Assembly: GCF_021648885.1 (NCBI RefSeq)
Contig: NZ_JAKJHZ010000003.1
Location: 434,001-498,000 of the forward strand
Reading direction: 5' to 3'
DNA: 64,000 nucleotides
From: Nocardioides potassii
GTDB lineage: Bacteria; Actinomycetota; Actinomycetes; Propionibacteriales; Nocardioidaceae
Part shown: positions 33,731-41,638 of the stretch, piece after piece
Layout of the letters: every line of letters starts with the position of its first letter
How positions within the stretch are numbered: the stretch's first letter is position 1
The notes under the pieces: model-generated
What the model was told of the DNA's origin: nothing
What the model saw: only the letters and a program-made list of their open reading frames with translations
Database searches by the model: none
Position numbers and translations under genes: made by a program

Positions 33731-35082
33731 GCGACCACCACCCCAGCCGTCCCAGCGGTCCCACCCGCCGCGTCGTCGTCCTGGCCTCCCTCGCCTCCCT
33801 CGCCCTCGGCGGGTGCTCCGCCACGACGGGCGACGCGAACGTCGCCACCACGGGCGTGACCTCGTCCGCGCGGGAGGTGGCGGACGGCTCCGGCGTGTGG
33901 GACGCGAGCAAGGTGCACGCGATCAGCGTCGAGGTCGACGGGGACGCCGTGGCGACCATGATCGACACCTACCAGGAGACGGACGAGAAGGAATGGCTAG
34001 AGGCGACCGTGACGATCGACGGCGAGACCTTCCAGCGCGCCGGCATCAGGCTCAAGGGCAACTCGTCGCTCCGCAGCGTCAGCGACGACTCCGACCCGAC
34101 CGACCTGCCCTGGCTGATCCGGCTCGACAAGTTCGTGGACGACCAGGCCGTCGACGGGTCGAGCGAGTTCATCATCCGGTCGAACAGCAGCGAGACCGCG
34201 CTCAACGAAGCCGTCGCGCTCGACCTGTTGGCCAAGGCCGGCCTGGCCAGCGAGCACGCGGTCGCGTCGTCGTTCGAGGTGAACGGCTCGGGTGCCCGGC
34301 TGCGCCTGGTCGTGCAGAACCTCGACGAGGACTGGGAGGCGGAGAACTTCTCGACCGACGGGTTGCTCTACAAGTCCGAGGCGAGCGGGGACTGGTCCTA
34401 CCGCGGTGACGACCCCGACGCCTACACCGACGTCTTCGACCAGGAGACCGGCGACGACGACCTCACGCCGCTCATCGACTTCCTCGACTTCCTCAACAAC
34501 AGCAGCGACGAGTACTTCGTCTCCGAGCTGCCGTCCCGGCTCGACGTGCAGTCCTTCGCTCGCTACCTGGCGTTCGAGGAGCTCGTCGACAACTTCGACG
34601 ACATCGACGGTCCCGGCAACAACTCCTACCTGCGCTACGACGCCGAGACCGGCGCCTTCACGGTCGTCGCGTGGGACCACAACCTCGCCTTCGGCGCCTC
34701 GCCCGGCGGCGCGGGCGGGCCCGGCGGTGGCTTCCCGGACGGGGAACAACCCGAGGGGATGCCGACGGACTTCCCGGACGGCCAGCGACCCGAGGGGATG
34801 CCGACCGACTTCCCTGACGGCGGGCGACCCGGCGGCGGGTACGGCGGCGGTGGGGGCATGCCGGGACGTTCCAACGTTCTCGTCGAGCGCTTCACCGCCG
34901 TCGAGGAGTGGGCCGACCTCGTCGAGCAGGCGAAGAGCGACCTCACCGACGAGCTCATCGACAGTGGCTACGCCGAGGAGGTCCTCGACGCCTGGACGAG
35001 CGTGCTGCTCGAGCAGGCCGGCGACCTGGTCGATGCCACCACGGTGCAGGACGAGTCCGACGCGATCCGGGCGAAGCTCTGA
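33727..35082 (+). CDS. CotH-kinase-family lipoprotein
   Basis: 451 residues. The lipobox LALGGC anchors it outside the cell. The CotH kinase fold shows RLKGNSS (nucleotide loop), FIIRSNSSETALNEAVALDLL, ALRLVVQNLDEDW-like strand and VVAWDHNLAFG, whose Asp fits the metal-binding position of CotH. An insert of about 50 residues of Gly/Pro/Met repeats (FPDGEQPEGMPTD) follows that motif. CotH of Bacillus phosphorylates spore-coat proteins; homologues outside spore formers are common but undefined. Substrates here may be the co-encoded surface proteins. Confidence 0.87.
   Translation: MSDHHPSRPSGPTRRVVVLASLASLALGGCSATTGDANVATTGVTSSAREVADGSGVWDASKVHAISVEVDGDAVATMIDTYQETDEKEWLEATVTIDGETFQRAGIRLKGNSSLRSVSDDSDPTDLPWLIRLDKFVDDQAVDGSSEFIIRSNSSETALNEAVALDLLAKAGLASEHAVASSFEVNGSGARLRLVVQNLDEDWEAENFSTDGLLYKSEASGDWSYRGDDPDAYTDVFDQETGDDDLTPLIDFLDFLNNSSDEYFVSELPSRLDVQSFARYLAFEELVDNFDDIDGPGNNSYLRYDAETGAFTVVAWDHNLAFGASPGGAGGPGGGFPDGEQPEGMPTDFPDGQRPEGMPTDFPDGGRPGGGYGGGGGMPGRSNVLVERFTAVEEWADLVEQAKSDLTDELIDSGYAEEVLDAWTSVLLEQAGDLVDATTVQDESDAIRAKL
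34732..34842 (+). repeat. 39-base tandem repeat inside the CotH gene
   Basis: Two full units (34732-34770, 34771-34809) encode FPDG-x-x-PEGMPTD and a third partial unit encodes FPDGGRPGGG. The two full copies differ at a few bases. The repeat lies in the loop following the metal-binding motif. Confidence 0.8.
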
Positions 35083-35174
35083 CGCGTCCTGGTCGAGGGG
35101 TGCTGGGCGAGCCCCGGAGGACCGTAACGCGCCCGACACGTGTCGCAACCTCCGCGAATCATTGGCGCGCCACC

Positions 35175-35360
35175 ATGGGGCAGGTGACGACACTCGGACA
35201 GCAAGCCACCGACGTGGGCGCGGCCCACCAGCGGGGCAGGGACCAGGGAACCGGCCACCGGTTCTCGCCGCGGACGTTGAAGCACCCCGACGTGATCGGG
35301 CTGATCGTGGTGTGCGAGGTCTGCTCCTACGCCCGCATGCGGTGCCCCGGGCGGCACTGA
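35175..35360 (+). CDS. possible small Cys-containing protein
   Basis: 61-residue open frame. The C-terminal half HPDVIGLIVVCEVCSYARMRC has a CxxC with a third Cys and looks protein-like, whereas the N-terminus is polar. No Shine-Dalgarno sequence is visible before ATG35175. Short spacers separate it from the CotH gene and a STAS gene on the same strand. Not recognised; it may be spurious. Confidence 0.35.
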   Translation: MGQVTTLGQQATDVGAAHQRGRDQGTGHRFSPRTLKHPDVIGLIVVCEVCSYARMRCPGRH

Positions 35361-35467
35361 CGCCCGACAGGGTGAACATCGGGCGAACCGCGCTCCGCCC
35401 GCCCCTCCAGTCCGTAGGCTCGGCACCAGAGAACACGCGAAGCAGCCCACGTCCGAGCAGGTCCACC

Positions 35468-35761
35468 ATGCACCACATCACCGCCTCAGTCGCCGGGCTG
35501 ACGACCTCGATCGAGGTCGACGGCCCGCTCGACGTCATCGCTGCCTACGACCTGTGCGCTCGGGTGGACGCGGCGCTCCGGGGAGGAGCGCGTGTCATCG
35601 GGATCGACCTGACGCGGGTGACGTCAGCGAGCCTCGAGGGCGTGAGGGGCCTGGGGCGCTGCCGCGACGCGGCCATCGAGGTCGGGGCCGTCCTCACGTT
35701 CACCGGGTGCAGCCGTCCGTTCCGCGCCGACCTGGCGGCCGTGGAGTCCCTGCGGTCGTGA
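35468..35761 (+). CDS. STAS-domain protein
   Basis: 97 residues covering one STAS domain, as in anti-anti-sigma factors. The pattern TSIEVDGPLDVIAAYDLCARVDAAL, then VIGIDLTRVTSASLEGVRGLGRC matches the beta-strand and helix around the phosphorylatable Ser of SpoIIAA-like proteins (here VTSASLEG). No anti-sigma kinase or sigma factor is adjacent. ATG35468 lacks a clear Shine-Dalgarno. The stop converges on the FGE gene 12 bases away. Confidence 0.65.
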   Translation: MHHITASVAGLTTSIEVDGPLDVIAAYDLCARVDAALRGGARVIGIDLTRVTSASLEGVRGLGRCRDAAIEVGAVLTFTGCSRPFRADLAAVESLRS

Positions 35762-35773
35762 TCGGGGGCTGCT

Positions 35774-36844
35774 TCAGGCCGCGTCGTTCGCGCAGCGGAA
35801 ACCGATGTTGCCCGACGACGACTCGGCGGTGTTCGACGACCGGGCAGCCACCCGGTAGCGGTTGCAGTAGCTGTCGTGACACAGGTACGACCCACCGCGC
35901 ATGACCCTCGGCACGTGCGCGTCAGGGACGTCGGCGGGGTCGGCGGCGACCGGGTCGACGACCGCTTCGGGGCCCGCGCGGTCGACGTACTCGGTGCTGC
36001 GGAACGCGTCCTGGCACCACTCCCACACGTTGCCCACGGTGTTGTGCAGGCCGTAGCCGTTGGGTGTGAACGTGGTGACCGGCGCTGTGGTGAGGAAGCC
36101 GTCGTCCAGGGTGTTGCGGTGGGGGAAGTCGCCCTGCCAGATGTTGCAGCGCCAGCGCCCGCCGGGCCTGAGGTCGTCGCCCCAGGGGTAGCGCGCGCGG
36201 TCGAGGCCTCCGCGCGAGGCGTGCTCCCATTCGGCCTCGGTGGGCAGCCGCTTGCCGGCCCACCGGCAGTAGGCCTGGGCGTCGCGCCACGACACGTGCA
36301 CGACCGGGTGGTTCTGAAGGTCGTTGATGCTCGAGCGAGGTCCGGCGGGGTGGCGCCAGTCCGCGCCGCGCACCGTCAGCCACCACGGCACGCCGGCCAC
36401 CCGGCGCAGGACGTCGGCCGGCGCGGCGTCCACGGCGAGGTGGAAGACCGCTGAGACCCCGTCGCGCTCGGCATCGGTGACGTAGCCGGTCGACTTCACG
36501 AAGGTGGCGAACTGGGCGTTGGTGACGGTCTTGGCATCGATGAAGTAGGAGGACAGACGTACGGCGTGCACGGGCTGCTCGCCGTCAGCGGCATAGCCGT
36601 CGCCGTGGCTGTCGCCCATCCAGAAGGACCCGCCGTCGATGTGCACCTGCCCGCGGGTGCTCCGCGCTCCTCGCGGCATCGAGGGCGTGGCCGCCTCGCC
36701 CGAGTGTCGCGTCGCCGTCGGGGCACAGCACGCGTCGCCGTGCGTGCCGGTCTGCAGGGCTTCCGGGTGCGGAGCGGAGGGTGCCCCGTCGCCGGCGCCC
36801 AGCAGTGGGAGCAGCGAGCGGGACGCGGGCGGGTCGACGGGCAC
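35774..36844 (-). CDS. formylglycine-generating enzyme (SUMF1/EgtB family)
   Basis: 356 residues. It oxidises the Cys of a C-x-P-x-R site in sulfatases to formylglycine using copper and O2. The C-terminus carries RGGSYLCHDSYCNRYRVAAR, whose two Cys are the copper ligands of the actinobacterial enzyme, and ends SGNIGFRCANDA. The N-terminus has a CC pair (GDACCAPTATRHSGE). HPVVHVSWRDAQAYCRWAGKR and NVWEWCQD are further hallmarks. It diverges from a sulfatase with CSPTR, its likely client. GTG36844 is close to a -10-like element in the AT-rich spacer. Confidence 0.93.
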   Translation of the reverse strand: MPVDPPASRSLLPLLGAGDGAPSAPHPEALQTGTHGDACCAPTATRHSGEAATPSMPRGARSTRGQVHIDGGSFWMGDSHGDGYAADGEQPVHAVRLSSYFIDAKTVTNAQFATFVKSTGYVTDAERDGVSAVFHLAVDAAPADVLRRVAGVPWWLTVRGADWRHPAGPRSSINDLQNHPVVHVSWRDAQAYCRWAGKRLPTEAEWEHASRGGLDRARYPWGDDLRPGGRWRCNIWQGDFPHRNTLDDGFLTTAPVTTFTPNGYGLHNTVGNVWEWCQDAFRSTEYVDRAGPEAVVDPVAADPADVPDAHVPRVMRGGSYLCHDSYCNRYRVAARSSNTAESSSGNIGFRCANDAA

Positions 36845-36986
36845 CCACCAAAATTACAGTAAGTCAGTAGGGATGAGGTCCAGGGCGTCAGGGAACACGG
36901 ATCGACATGGAAGGGACTGATGTCTAGTAACTCGACTTGTTAACAGTAGATTGCATGGCACGATTCCATCTCGAGAAGGACGTGTC

Positions 36987-38714
36987 ATGCCCCACCGCAA
37001 GCTCTTCACCGCGATCGCCGCGCCAGCCGTGCTCACGCTGGCCAGCGTCGCCCCCGTCCTCGCCGGTGCGCCGGCGACCACCGCCAACGCGGCCCCCGCA
37101 CCCGTGCAGGCGCCGCGCCCGAACCTCGTCTTCATCATGGCCGACGACCTCGGCTGGTCCGACCTGAGCACCGGCCTGGTCAACGGCGGCTACGGCAACG
37201 ACTACAACGAGACGCCGCGCCTGGACCAGCTCGCGCAGGAGGGCCAGGTCTTCACCGAGGCGTACGCGTCGGTGCAGTGCAGCCCCACGCGCGCGGCGCT
37301 GCACACCGGCCAGTACGCCACCCGCCCCACCAACAACGTGTACGCCGTCGGCGCCGTCACGGGCCCCGCGACCGCCCCGCTGCGGGGCGTCACGCAGGGC
37401 CGCCTTGCCGAGGACGGCAAGACGGCCATCGCCACGGGCTACACGACGCTGGGGGAGACGCTTCAGAAGGCCGGGTACGCCACCGGCTACAGCGGCAAGT
37501 TCCACGTCGCCGGCTCGGCCGAGGAGATCGTCTCCGCCCACGGGTTCGACGAGAACTGGGGTGGCAGCCAGAACTCCCACGCGACCTACTACTTCGCCAC
37601 GAACAACCAGTTCAACGACTCCGTCTCTCCGTCGCTCGACCAGTTCGCCGCGGACTACACGCAGGACTACGTCGACGAGAACATCGCGCCTTACAGCCGC
37701 GGGGTCAGCGAGGCCCAGCTCGACGCGCTCGTCGGCACCGACAAGCACGTGACCGACGCGCAGACCGATGCGGCGCTCGACTTCATCGACCGCAGCAAGG
37801 ACGAGCCCTTCCTCGCCTGGGTCAGCGAGTTCGCCCCGCACTTCCCGGTGAACGACGCGCAGGCGCGGCCCGACCTGCTCGCGAAGTACAAGGCGAAGGT
37901 GCCCGGGCAGGCGCCGGCCAAGCCGTCGTACGGCGCGCTCACCGAGGGCGTCGACCAGTCGGTCGCGCGGATCATCGACTACCTCGAGGAGACCCCGGAC
38001 CCCCGCAACGGCGGCAAGCCGCTGTCCGAGAACACCGTGGTGATCTTCACCTCCGACAACGGCGGCGAGGAGGACCCCGTCAACTCCGGCGCGTGGAACG
38101 GCCCGCTCCGCGAGGACAAGGGCCAGATGTACGAGGGCGGGATCCGCGTGCCGTGGATCGTGTGGAGCCAGAACCCCGACCTCGTGCGGGGTGGCGGTCG
38201 TGCCAACGAGACGATCATCAACAGCACCGACCTCTACACGACCTTCGCGTCCTACGCCCGGGCCGCGCTGCCCGCCGGCGTCCCCCTCGACGGCATCGAC
38301 CTCACGCCGGCGTTCAGCACGGGCACGAAGATCAACCGCGACCACTTCCACCACCTGCCGGGCTACGTCGGGGTGCAGGGACCGTCGTCCCTGGTCCGTG
38401 ACGGTCGCTGGAAGCTCTACTACACCTACGACGACGGCTCCTTCGAGCTCTACGACCTCGTCGCCGACGTGGGTGAGACGACCGACCTGGCCGCGCAGAA
38501 GCCCGGCCTCGTGCACCGCCTCGGCGAGAAGCTCATCGGCTGGCTCGACGAGACCGACGCGCCGCTCGCCACCCTCCGGGCCGGTCAGCCGACCCGCGTG
38601 ATCGAGGACTTCACCGGCGACACGTACGCCAACGGTCGCATCACCCACCACCGCCGGGACACCATCACCATCGCCGCCGGCGACCCGGTGCCGTACCTCC
38701 TGCCGACCCCGTAG
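36987..38714 (+). CDS. secreted type I sulfatase
   Basis: 575 residues. A Sec signal peptide of about 38 residues ends near ANAAP. The sulfatase signature is complete: NLVFIMADDLGWSD (metal Asp pair), CSPTRAALHTGQYATR with Cys98 as the formylglycine precursor, and VIFTSDNGGEE (second metal site). ATG36987 has AGAAGGA 10 bases upstream; a start at 36951 would weaken the signal. The maturase is encoded divergently 142 bases away. Which sulfate ester it cleaves is unknown. A strong terminator follows. Confidence 0.92.
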   Translation: MPHRKLFTAIAAPAVLTLASVAPVLAGAPATTANAAPAPVQAPRPNLVFIMADDLGWSDLSTGLVNGGYGNDYNETPRLDQLAQEGQVFTEAYASVQCSPTRAALHTGQYATRPTNNVYAVGAVTGPATAPLRGVTQGRLAEDGKTAIATGYTTLGETLQKAGYATGYSGKFHVAGSAEEIVSAHGFDENWGGSQNSHATYYFATNNQFNDSVSPSLDQFAADYTQDYVDENIAPYSRGVSEAQLDALVGTDKHVTDAQTDAALDFIDRSKDEPFLAWVSEFAPHFPVNDAQARPDLLAKYKAKVPGQAPAKPSYGALTEGVDQSVARIIDYLEETPDPRNGGKPLSENTVVIFTSDNGGEEDPVNSGAWNGPLREDKGQMYEGGIRVPWIVWSQNPDLVRGGGRANETIINSTDLYTTFASYARAALPAGVPLDGIDLTPAFSTGTKINRDHFHHLPGYVGVQGPSSLVRDGRWKLYYTYDDGSFELYDLVADVGETTDLAAQKPGLVHRLGEKLIGWLDETDAPLATLRAGQPTRVIEDFTGDTYANGRITHHRRDTITIAAGDPVPYLLPTP

Positions 38715-38732
38715 GAGCAGGTCCGCCACGCA

Positions 38733-38763
38733 CGGACCCGGACGACCACGTCGTCCGGGTCCG
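38733..38763 (+). terminator. 14-bp perfect hairpin after the sulfatase gene
   Basis: Arms 38733-38746 and 38750-38763 pair without mismatch around a CAC loop, 18 bases after the sulfatase stop. Confidence 0.82.
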
Positions 38764-38805
38764 CGCCAGGGGGGTGCGGCCGGACGGGCCGCCGTCGCGA
38801 CCCGC

Positions 38806-38913
38806 TCAGCGGGTGCGCGAGTCCTCGGTGGTCTCGGGCTCGTGCTCGAGCCACGCGGCCAGGTCCGCCAGCACGTCGATCGAGGTGCGGAGGGACGAGA
38901 CGTCGAGATGCAT
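38806..38913 (-). CDS. possible 35-residue small protein
   Basis: An open frame MHLDVSSLRTSIDVLADLA ending EDSRTR with amphipathic helical character. Supporting it, a TAACGT hexamer (38921-38926, minus strand) ends 7 bases before the ATG, the same leaderless arrangement as at well-supported genes in this window. No homologue is known to me. Confidence 0.4.
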   Translation of the reverse strand: MHLDVSSLRTSIDVLADLAAWLEHEPETTEDSRTR

Positions 38914-39000
38914 GGCTTCGACGTTACGAGCGTCCCCCGGCCCATGACGGGCCCGGCGCCCGCGCGGTGTGAACGGAGTGTGAAGGTCCGCTCACCCACG

Positions 39001-39681
39001 TCAACGGTCGGCCGGCTTGGTCCACTCGATCGTGTGGCGGAAGCCGAGCCGGTGGCGCATCCGTGCGCCGGGCATCACTGCCGCGACGTGGCGGCGGAGG
39101 TCGTCGTACGTCGTCGTCGGGTCCTGCACCGGGTACGGCGGTGGCTGGGGGCCCCCGCGGTTGGCCCTCGGGTGCTTGATGAACCCGATGACCGGGTTGG
39201 TCACGATCGACGCGACGTCCCAGGCGTGGTCGGCGATCGACGTCGGGGGAGCGAGGCCCACGGCGAGGAAGCGGCCGCCGGGGGAGAGCAGTCCACGCAC
39301 CTCCTCCGGTGCGCGTCCGACCTCGAGATGGTGCAGGACGGCGACCATCGTCACCAGGTCGAAGGGGCCGTCGAGCCTGCTCCAGTCCCCGCCGTCGATC
39401 CGTACGTTCGCCAGCCCGGAGCACAGCTGGGACGCCGCGACCCGCATCGTCGCGTCGACGTCGTTGCCGACCACCTCACCGAAGTACGGCGCGAGGGTGG
39501 CGACGAGCCCGCCCTGGCCGCAGCCGACGTCGAGCGCCGCCCGACGCTGCACCGGGAGGTGGTCGAGGATCCAGCGGTGGAAGTGGTCGTTGTGGCTCCA
39601 CGGGTGACGCGCGTTGAGCCGTGCCATCCCCGAGGACAGCGCACCTCCAGCGACCGACCGCGTGAGGTCCCGGAGTGCCAT
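39001..39681 (-). CDS. class I SAM-dependent methyltransferase
   Basis: About 226 residues. Motif I is LDVGCGQGGLVATLAPY, the acidic end of strand 2 is GNDVDATM, and FDLVTMVAVLHHLE is motif IV-like. The acceptor is not indicated. The start is uncertain: ATG39681 follows a CAGACT hexamer by 6 bases, while GTG39705 adds eight residues (MADGQTDA). It lies alone between two convergent or divergent neighbours. Confidence 0.8.
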   Translation of the reverse strand: MALRDLTRSVAGGALSSGMARLNARHPWSHNDHFHRWILDHLPVQRRAALDVGCGQGGLVATLAPYFGEVVGNDVDATMRVAASQLCSGLANVRIDGGDWSRLDGPFDLVTMVAVLHHLEVGRAPEEVRGLLSPGGRFLAVGLAPPTSIADHAWDVASIVTNPVIGFIKHPRANRGGPQPPPYPVQDPTTTYDDLRRHVAAVMPGARMRHRLGFRHTIEWTKPADR

Positions 39682-39832
39682 GGCGTCAGTCTGCCCGTCT
39701 GCCACTTTCGTCGATATGCGGACAAAAGATTGACGTCAGTCGTCACAACTGCCTACGGTCGCAGGGTCACGTTGTGACGCACGCCACATCCGGTCTCGTG
39801 GTGCCGGACCGACCCGCTCCTGGAGGAACCCC

Positions 39833-40948
39833 ATGAAGACCCCCGACATCAGGTCCGAGGAGACGCCCGCGCTCCGGCGCAGCCTCGGTCTCAGCCGCCG
39901 CCAGCTCATGGCGGCCTCCACCGGGCTCGCCGCCGCTGCCACGATGGCCGGCCCGCTCGCCTCGTCCTCGGCGGCCGCAGGGAACGGCGTGCTGATCCCG
40001 CGCGGCAAGCTCGGCATCATCCTCTACTCGGTGCGCGACGCGGTCAGCCGCGATCCGCTCACCTCCGACCTGCCGTCCGGGTTCAAGGAGGTCTTCGCGG
40101 CGCTGGCGAAGATCGGCTACAAGCAGATCGAGTTCGCCGGCTACACGCAGAGCGCGAACGCCGAGGGCGGACGTACGCCGGCCCCGGAGCTGCTGAAGCA
40201 GTGGCTCGACGACAACGGCCTCGAGGCCGAGGGCAACCACGGCAGCATCCCGAGCACGATCACCGACGCCACCCTGGCGACCTTCGACGCCGCCTGCGAG
40301 GCGGCGAACATCCTCGGCATGGGCCACATCGGCACCGGCAGCGACCCGACGAGCTCGGCCTACCTGGCCGACTGGCAGCTCGCGGCCGAGCGGTGGAACA
40401 TCCTCGGCGAGCGCGCGATGACCAAGCACGGGCTCAAGCTCTACACGCACAACCACGCCGAGGCGTACAGCCACCTCCTCGACGTGGGCCCGGCGGACGC
40501 CCAGGGTCGTCCGACCCGCTCGAGCGGCGTGCGTCGCCTCGAGTGGTTCCTGGACAACACCGACTCGCGCTACGTCTTCCTGGAGATGGACATCTACTGG
40601 GCGCACGTCGCGCAGTACCGCTTCGGCTCCTACGTCGGTGCGGACGGCACGACCGTGGCGGACCCCTTCGACCCGCTGGGCACGGTCAACACCTTCGGGC
40701 CGCTGCGCTACCCCCTGTTCCACGCCAAGGACGGCACGTCGCAGCCCGGCACCCGCGACGGCTACGCCTTCGCACCGTTCGGCGCCGGCGTCATCGACTA
40801 CAAGGCGTTCCTCGGCGGGGTGGGCGCCAAGGGCTACCACAACCCGATGTGGGAGCAGGACAGCGCTCCCGGTGGCACCGCGAACCCCGGCCAGTCGCTG
40901 GACCTCGCGAAGTACAGCTTCGACAACCTCAAGAACCTGCGGGGCTGA
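39833..40948 (+). CDS. Tat-exported sugar phosphate isomerase/epimerase-like TIM-barrel protein
   Basis: 371 residues. The N-terminus has a twin-arginine signal (LSRRQLMAASTGLAAAATMAG). The body is an AP-endonuclease-2-type TIM barrel (GIILYSVRDAV, GYKQIEFAGYT, KLYTHNHAEAY, FLEMDIYWAHVAQ, LFHAKDGT) with His/Glu/Asp residues positioned as metal ligands. Export is unusual for an isomerase but known in this family, for example in keto-sugar pathways. A GGAGGA ribosome site precedes ATG39833. A strong terminator follows, so it is monocistronic. Confidence 0.85.
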   Translation: MKTPDIRSEETPALRRSLGLSRRQLMAASTGLAAAATMAGPLASSSAAAGNGVLIPRGKLGIILYSVRDAVSRDPLTSDLPSGFKEVFAALAKIGYKQIEFAGYTQSANAEGGRTPAPELLKQWLDDNGLEAEGNHGSIPSTITDATLATFDAACEAANILGMGHIGTGSDPTSSAYLADWQLAAERWNILGERAMTKHGLKLYTHNHAEAYSHLLDVGPADAQGRPTRSSGVRRLEWFLDNTDSRYVFLEMDIYWAHVAQYRFGSYVGADGTTVADPFDPLGTVNTFGPLRYPLFHAKDGTSQPGTRDGYAFAPFGAGVIDYKAFLGGVGAKGYHNPMWEQDSAPGGTANPGQSLDLAKYSFDNLKNLRG

Positions 40949-40965
40949 CCTCTCTCCCGCAGCTG

Positions 40966-41004
40966 CGTGTGCCGCGTCCCGGTCCGACCGGGGCGCGGCA
41001 CACG
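40966..41004 (+). terminator. 17-bp hairpin after the isomerase-like gene
   Basis: Arms 40966-40982 and 40988-41004 pair with one G-U around a 5-base loop, followed by TGTTCGTGG. Confidence 0.82.
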
Positions 41005-41014
41005 TGTTCGTGGC

Positions 41015-41020
41015 TAGGCT
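41015..41020 (+). promoter_or_regulatory. -10-like TAGGCT for molybdopterin oxidoreductase (leaderless)
   Basis: TAGGCT ends 6 bases before GTG41027, just downstream of the preceding terminator. Confidence 0.55.
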
Positions 41021-41026
41021 CGGCTC

Positions 41027-41638
41027 GTGCCCGTGACCCGAGGTTTCCGCCGCCGCCGACCCGATGGACCCGAGGGGCGCCTGCCACCGGGTCAGTACGA
41101 CGTCGGCTCGGGGTGGCCGGTCCTCACCGCCGAGGCCACCCCGCGGATCGAGCGCGAGTCGTGGTCCATCGAGGTGGACGGCCTGGTGGACCGCCCGACG
41201 ACGTGGACGTGGGACGACGTGCAGCAGCTGCCGCGGTCCTCCTACAGCGGCGACATCCACTGCGTGACCACCTGGTCGAAGTTCGACGTCGTCTTCACCG
41301 GGGTGTCCGTCGACAGCCTGCTCGACGTCGCCGGGCCGCAGCCCGAGGCGGCGTACGTCATGGCCCACTCGTCGACCGGCTACACCACCAACCTCGCCCT
41401 GGCCGACCTCACCGGCGGCAAGGCCTGGGTGGTGTGGGAGTTCGACGGACGACCGTTGACGGCCGAGCACGGTGGACCGGTGCGGCTGCTGGTCCCGCAC
41501 CTCTACTTCTGGAAGTCGGCCAAGTGGATCAGCCGGCTCGAGCTGATGGCCGCCGACCGTCCGGGCTTCTGGGAGGTCAACGGCTACCACGACCGGGGCG
41601 ACCCGTGGCTCGAGCAGCGCTACCAGGGTGACCCGTGA
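41027..41638 (+). CDS. sulfite-oxidase-like molybdopterin oxidoreductase
   Basis: 203 residues forming only the molybdenum-cofactor domain of the sulfite oxidase family. DIHCVTTWSKFDVVF holds the Cys that ligates Mo, with YFWKSAKWISRLEL and WEVNGYHDRGDPWLEQR as the conserved C-terminal part. No signal peptide, so cytoplasmic. It overlaps the next gene, a ferredoxin-NADP reductase-like flavoprotein, in GTGA, which is a plausible electron-transfer partner. Substrate unknown; sulfite oxidation is not established for this short form. Confidence 0.88.
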   Translation: MPVTRGFRRRRPDGPEGRLPPGQYDVGSGWPVLTAEATPRIERESWSIEVDGLVDRPTTWTWDDVQQLPRSSYSGDIHCVTTWSKFDVVFTGVSVDSLLDVAGPQPEAAYVMAHSSTGYTTNLALADLTGGKAWVVWEFDGRPLTAEHGGPVRLLVPHLYFWKSAKWISRLELMAADRPGFWEVNGYHDRGDPWLEQRYQGDP

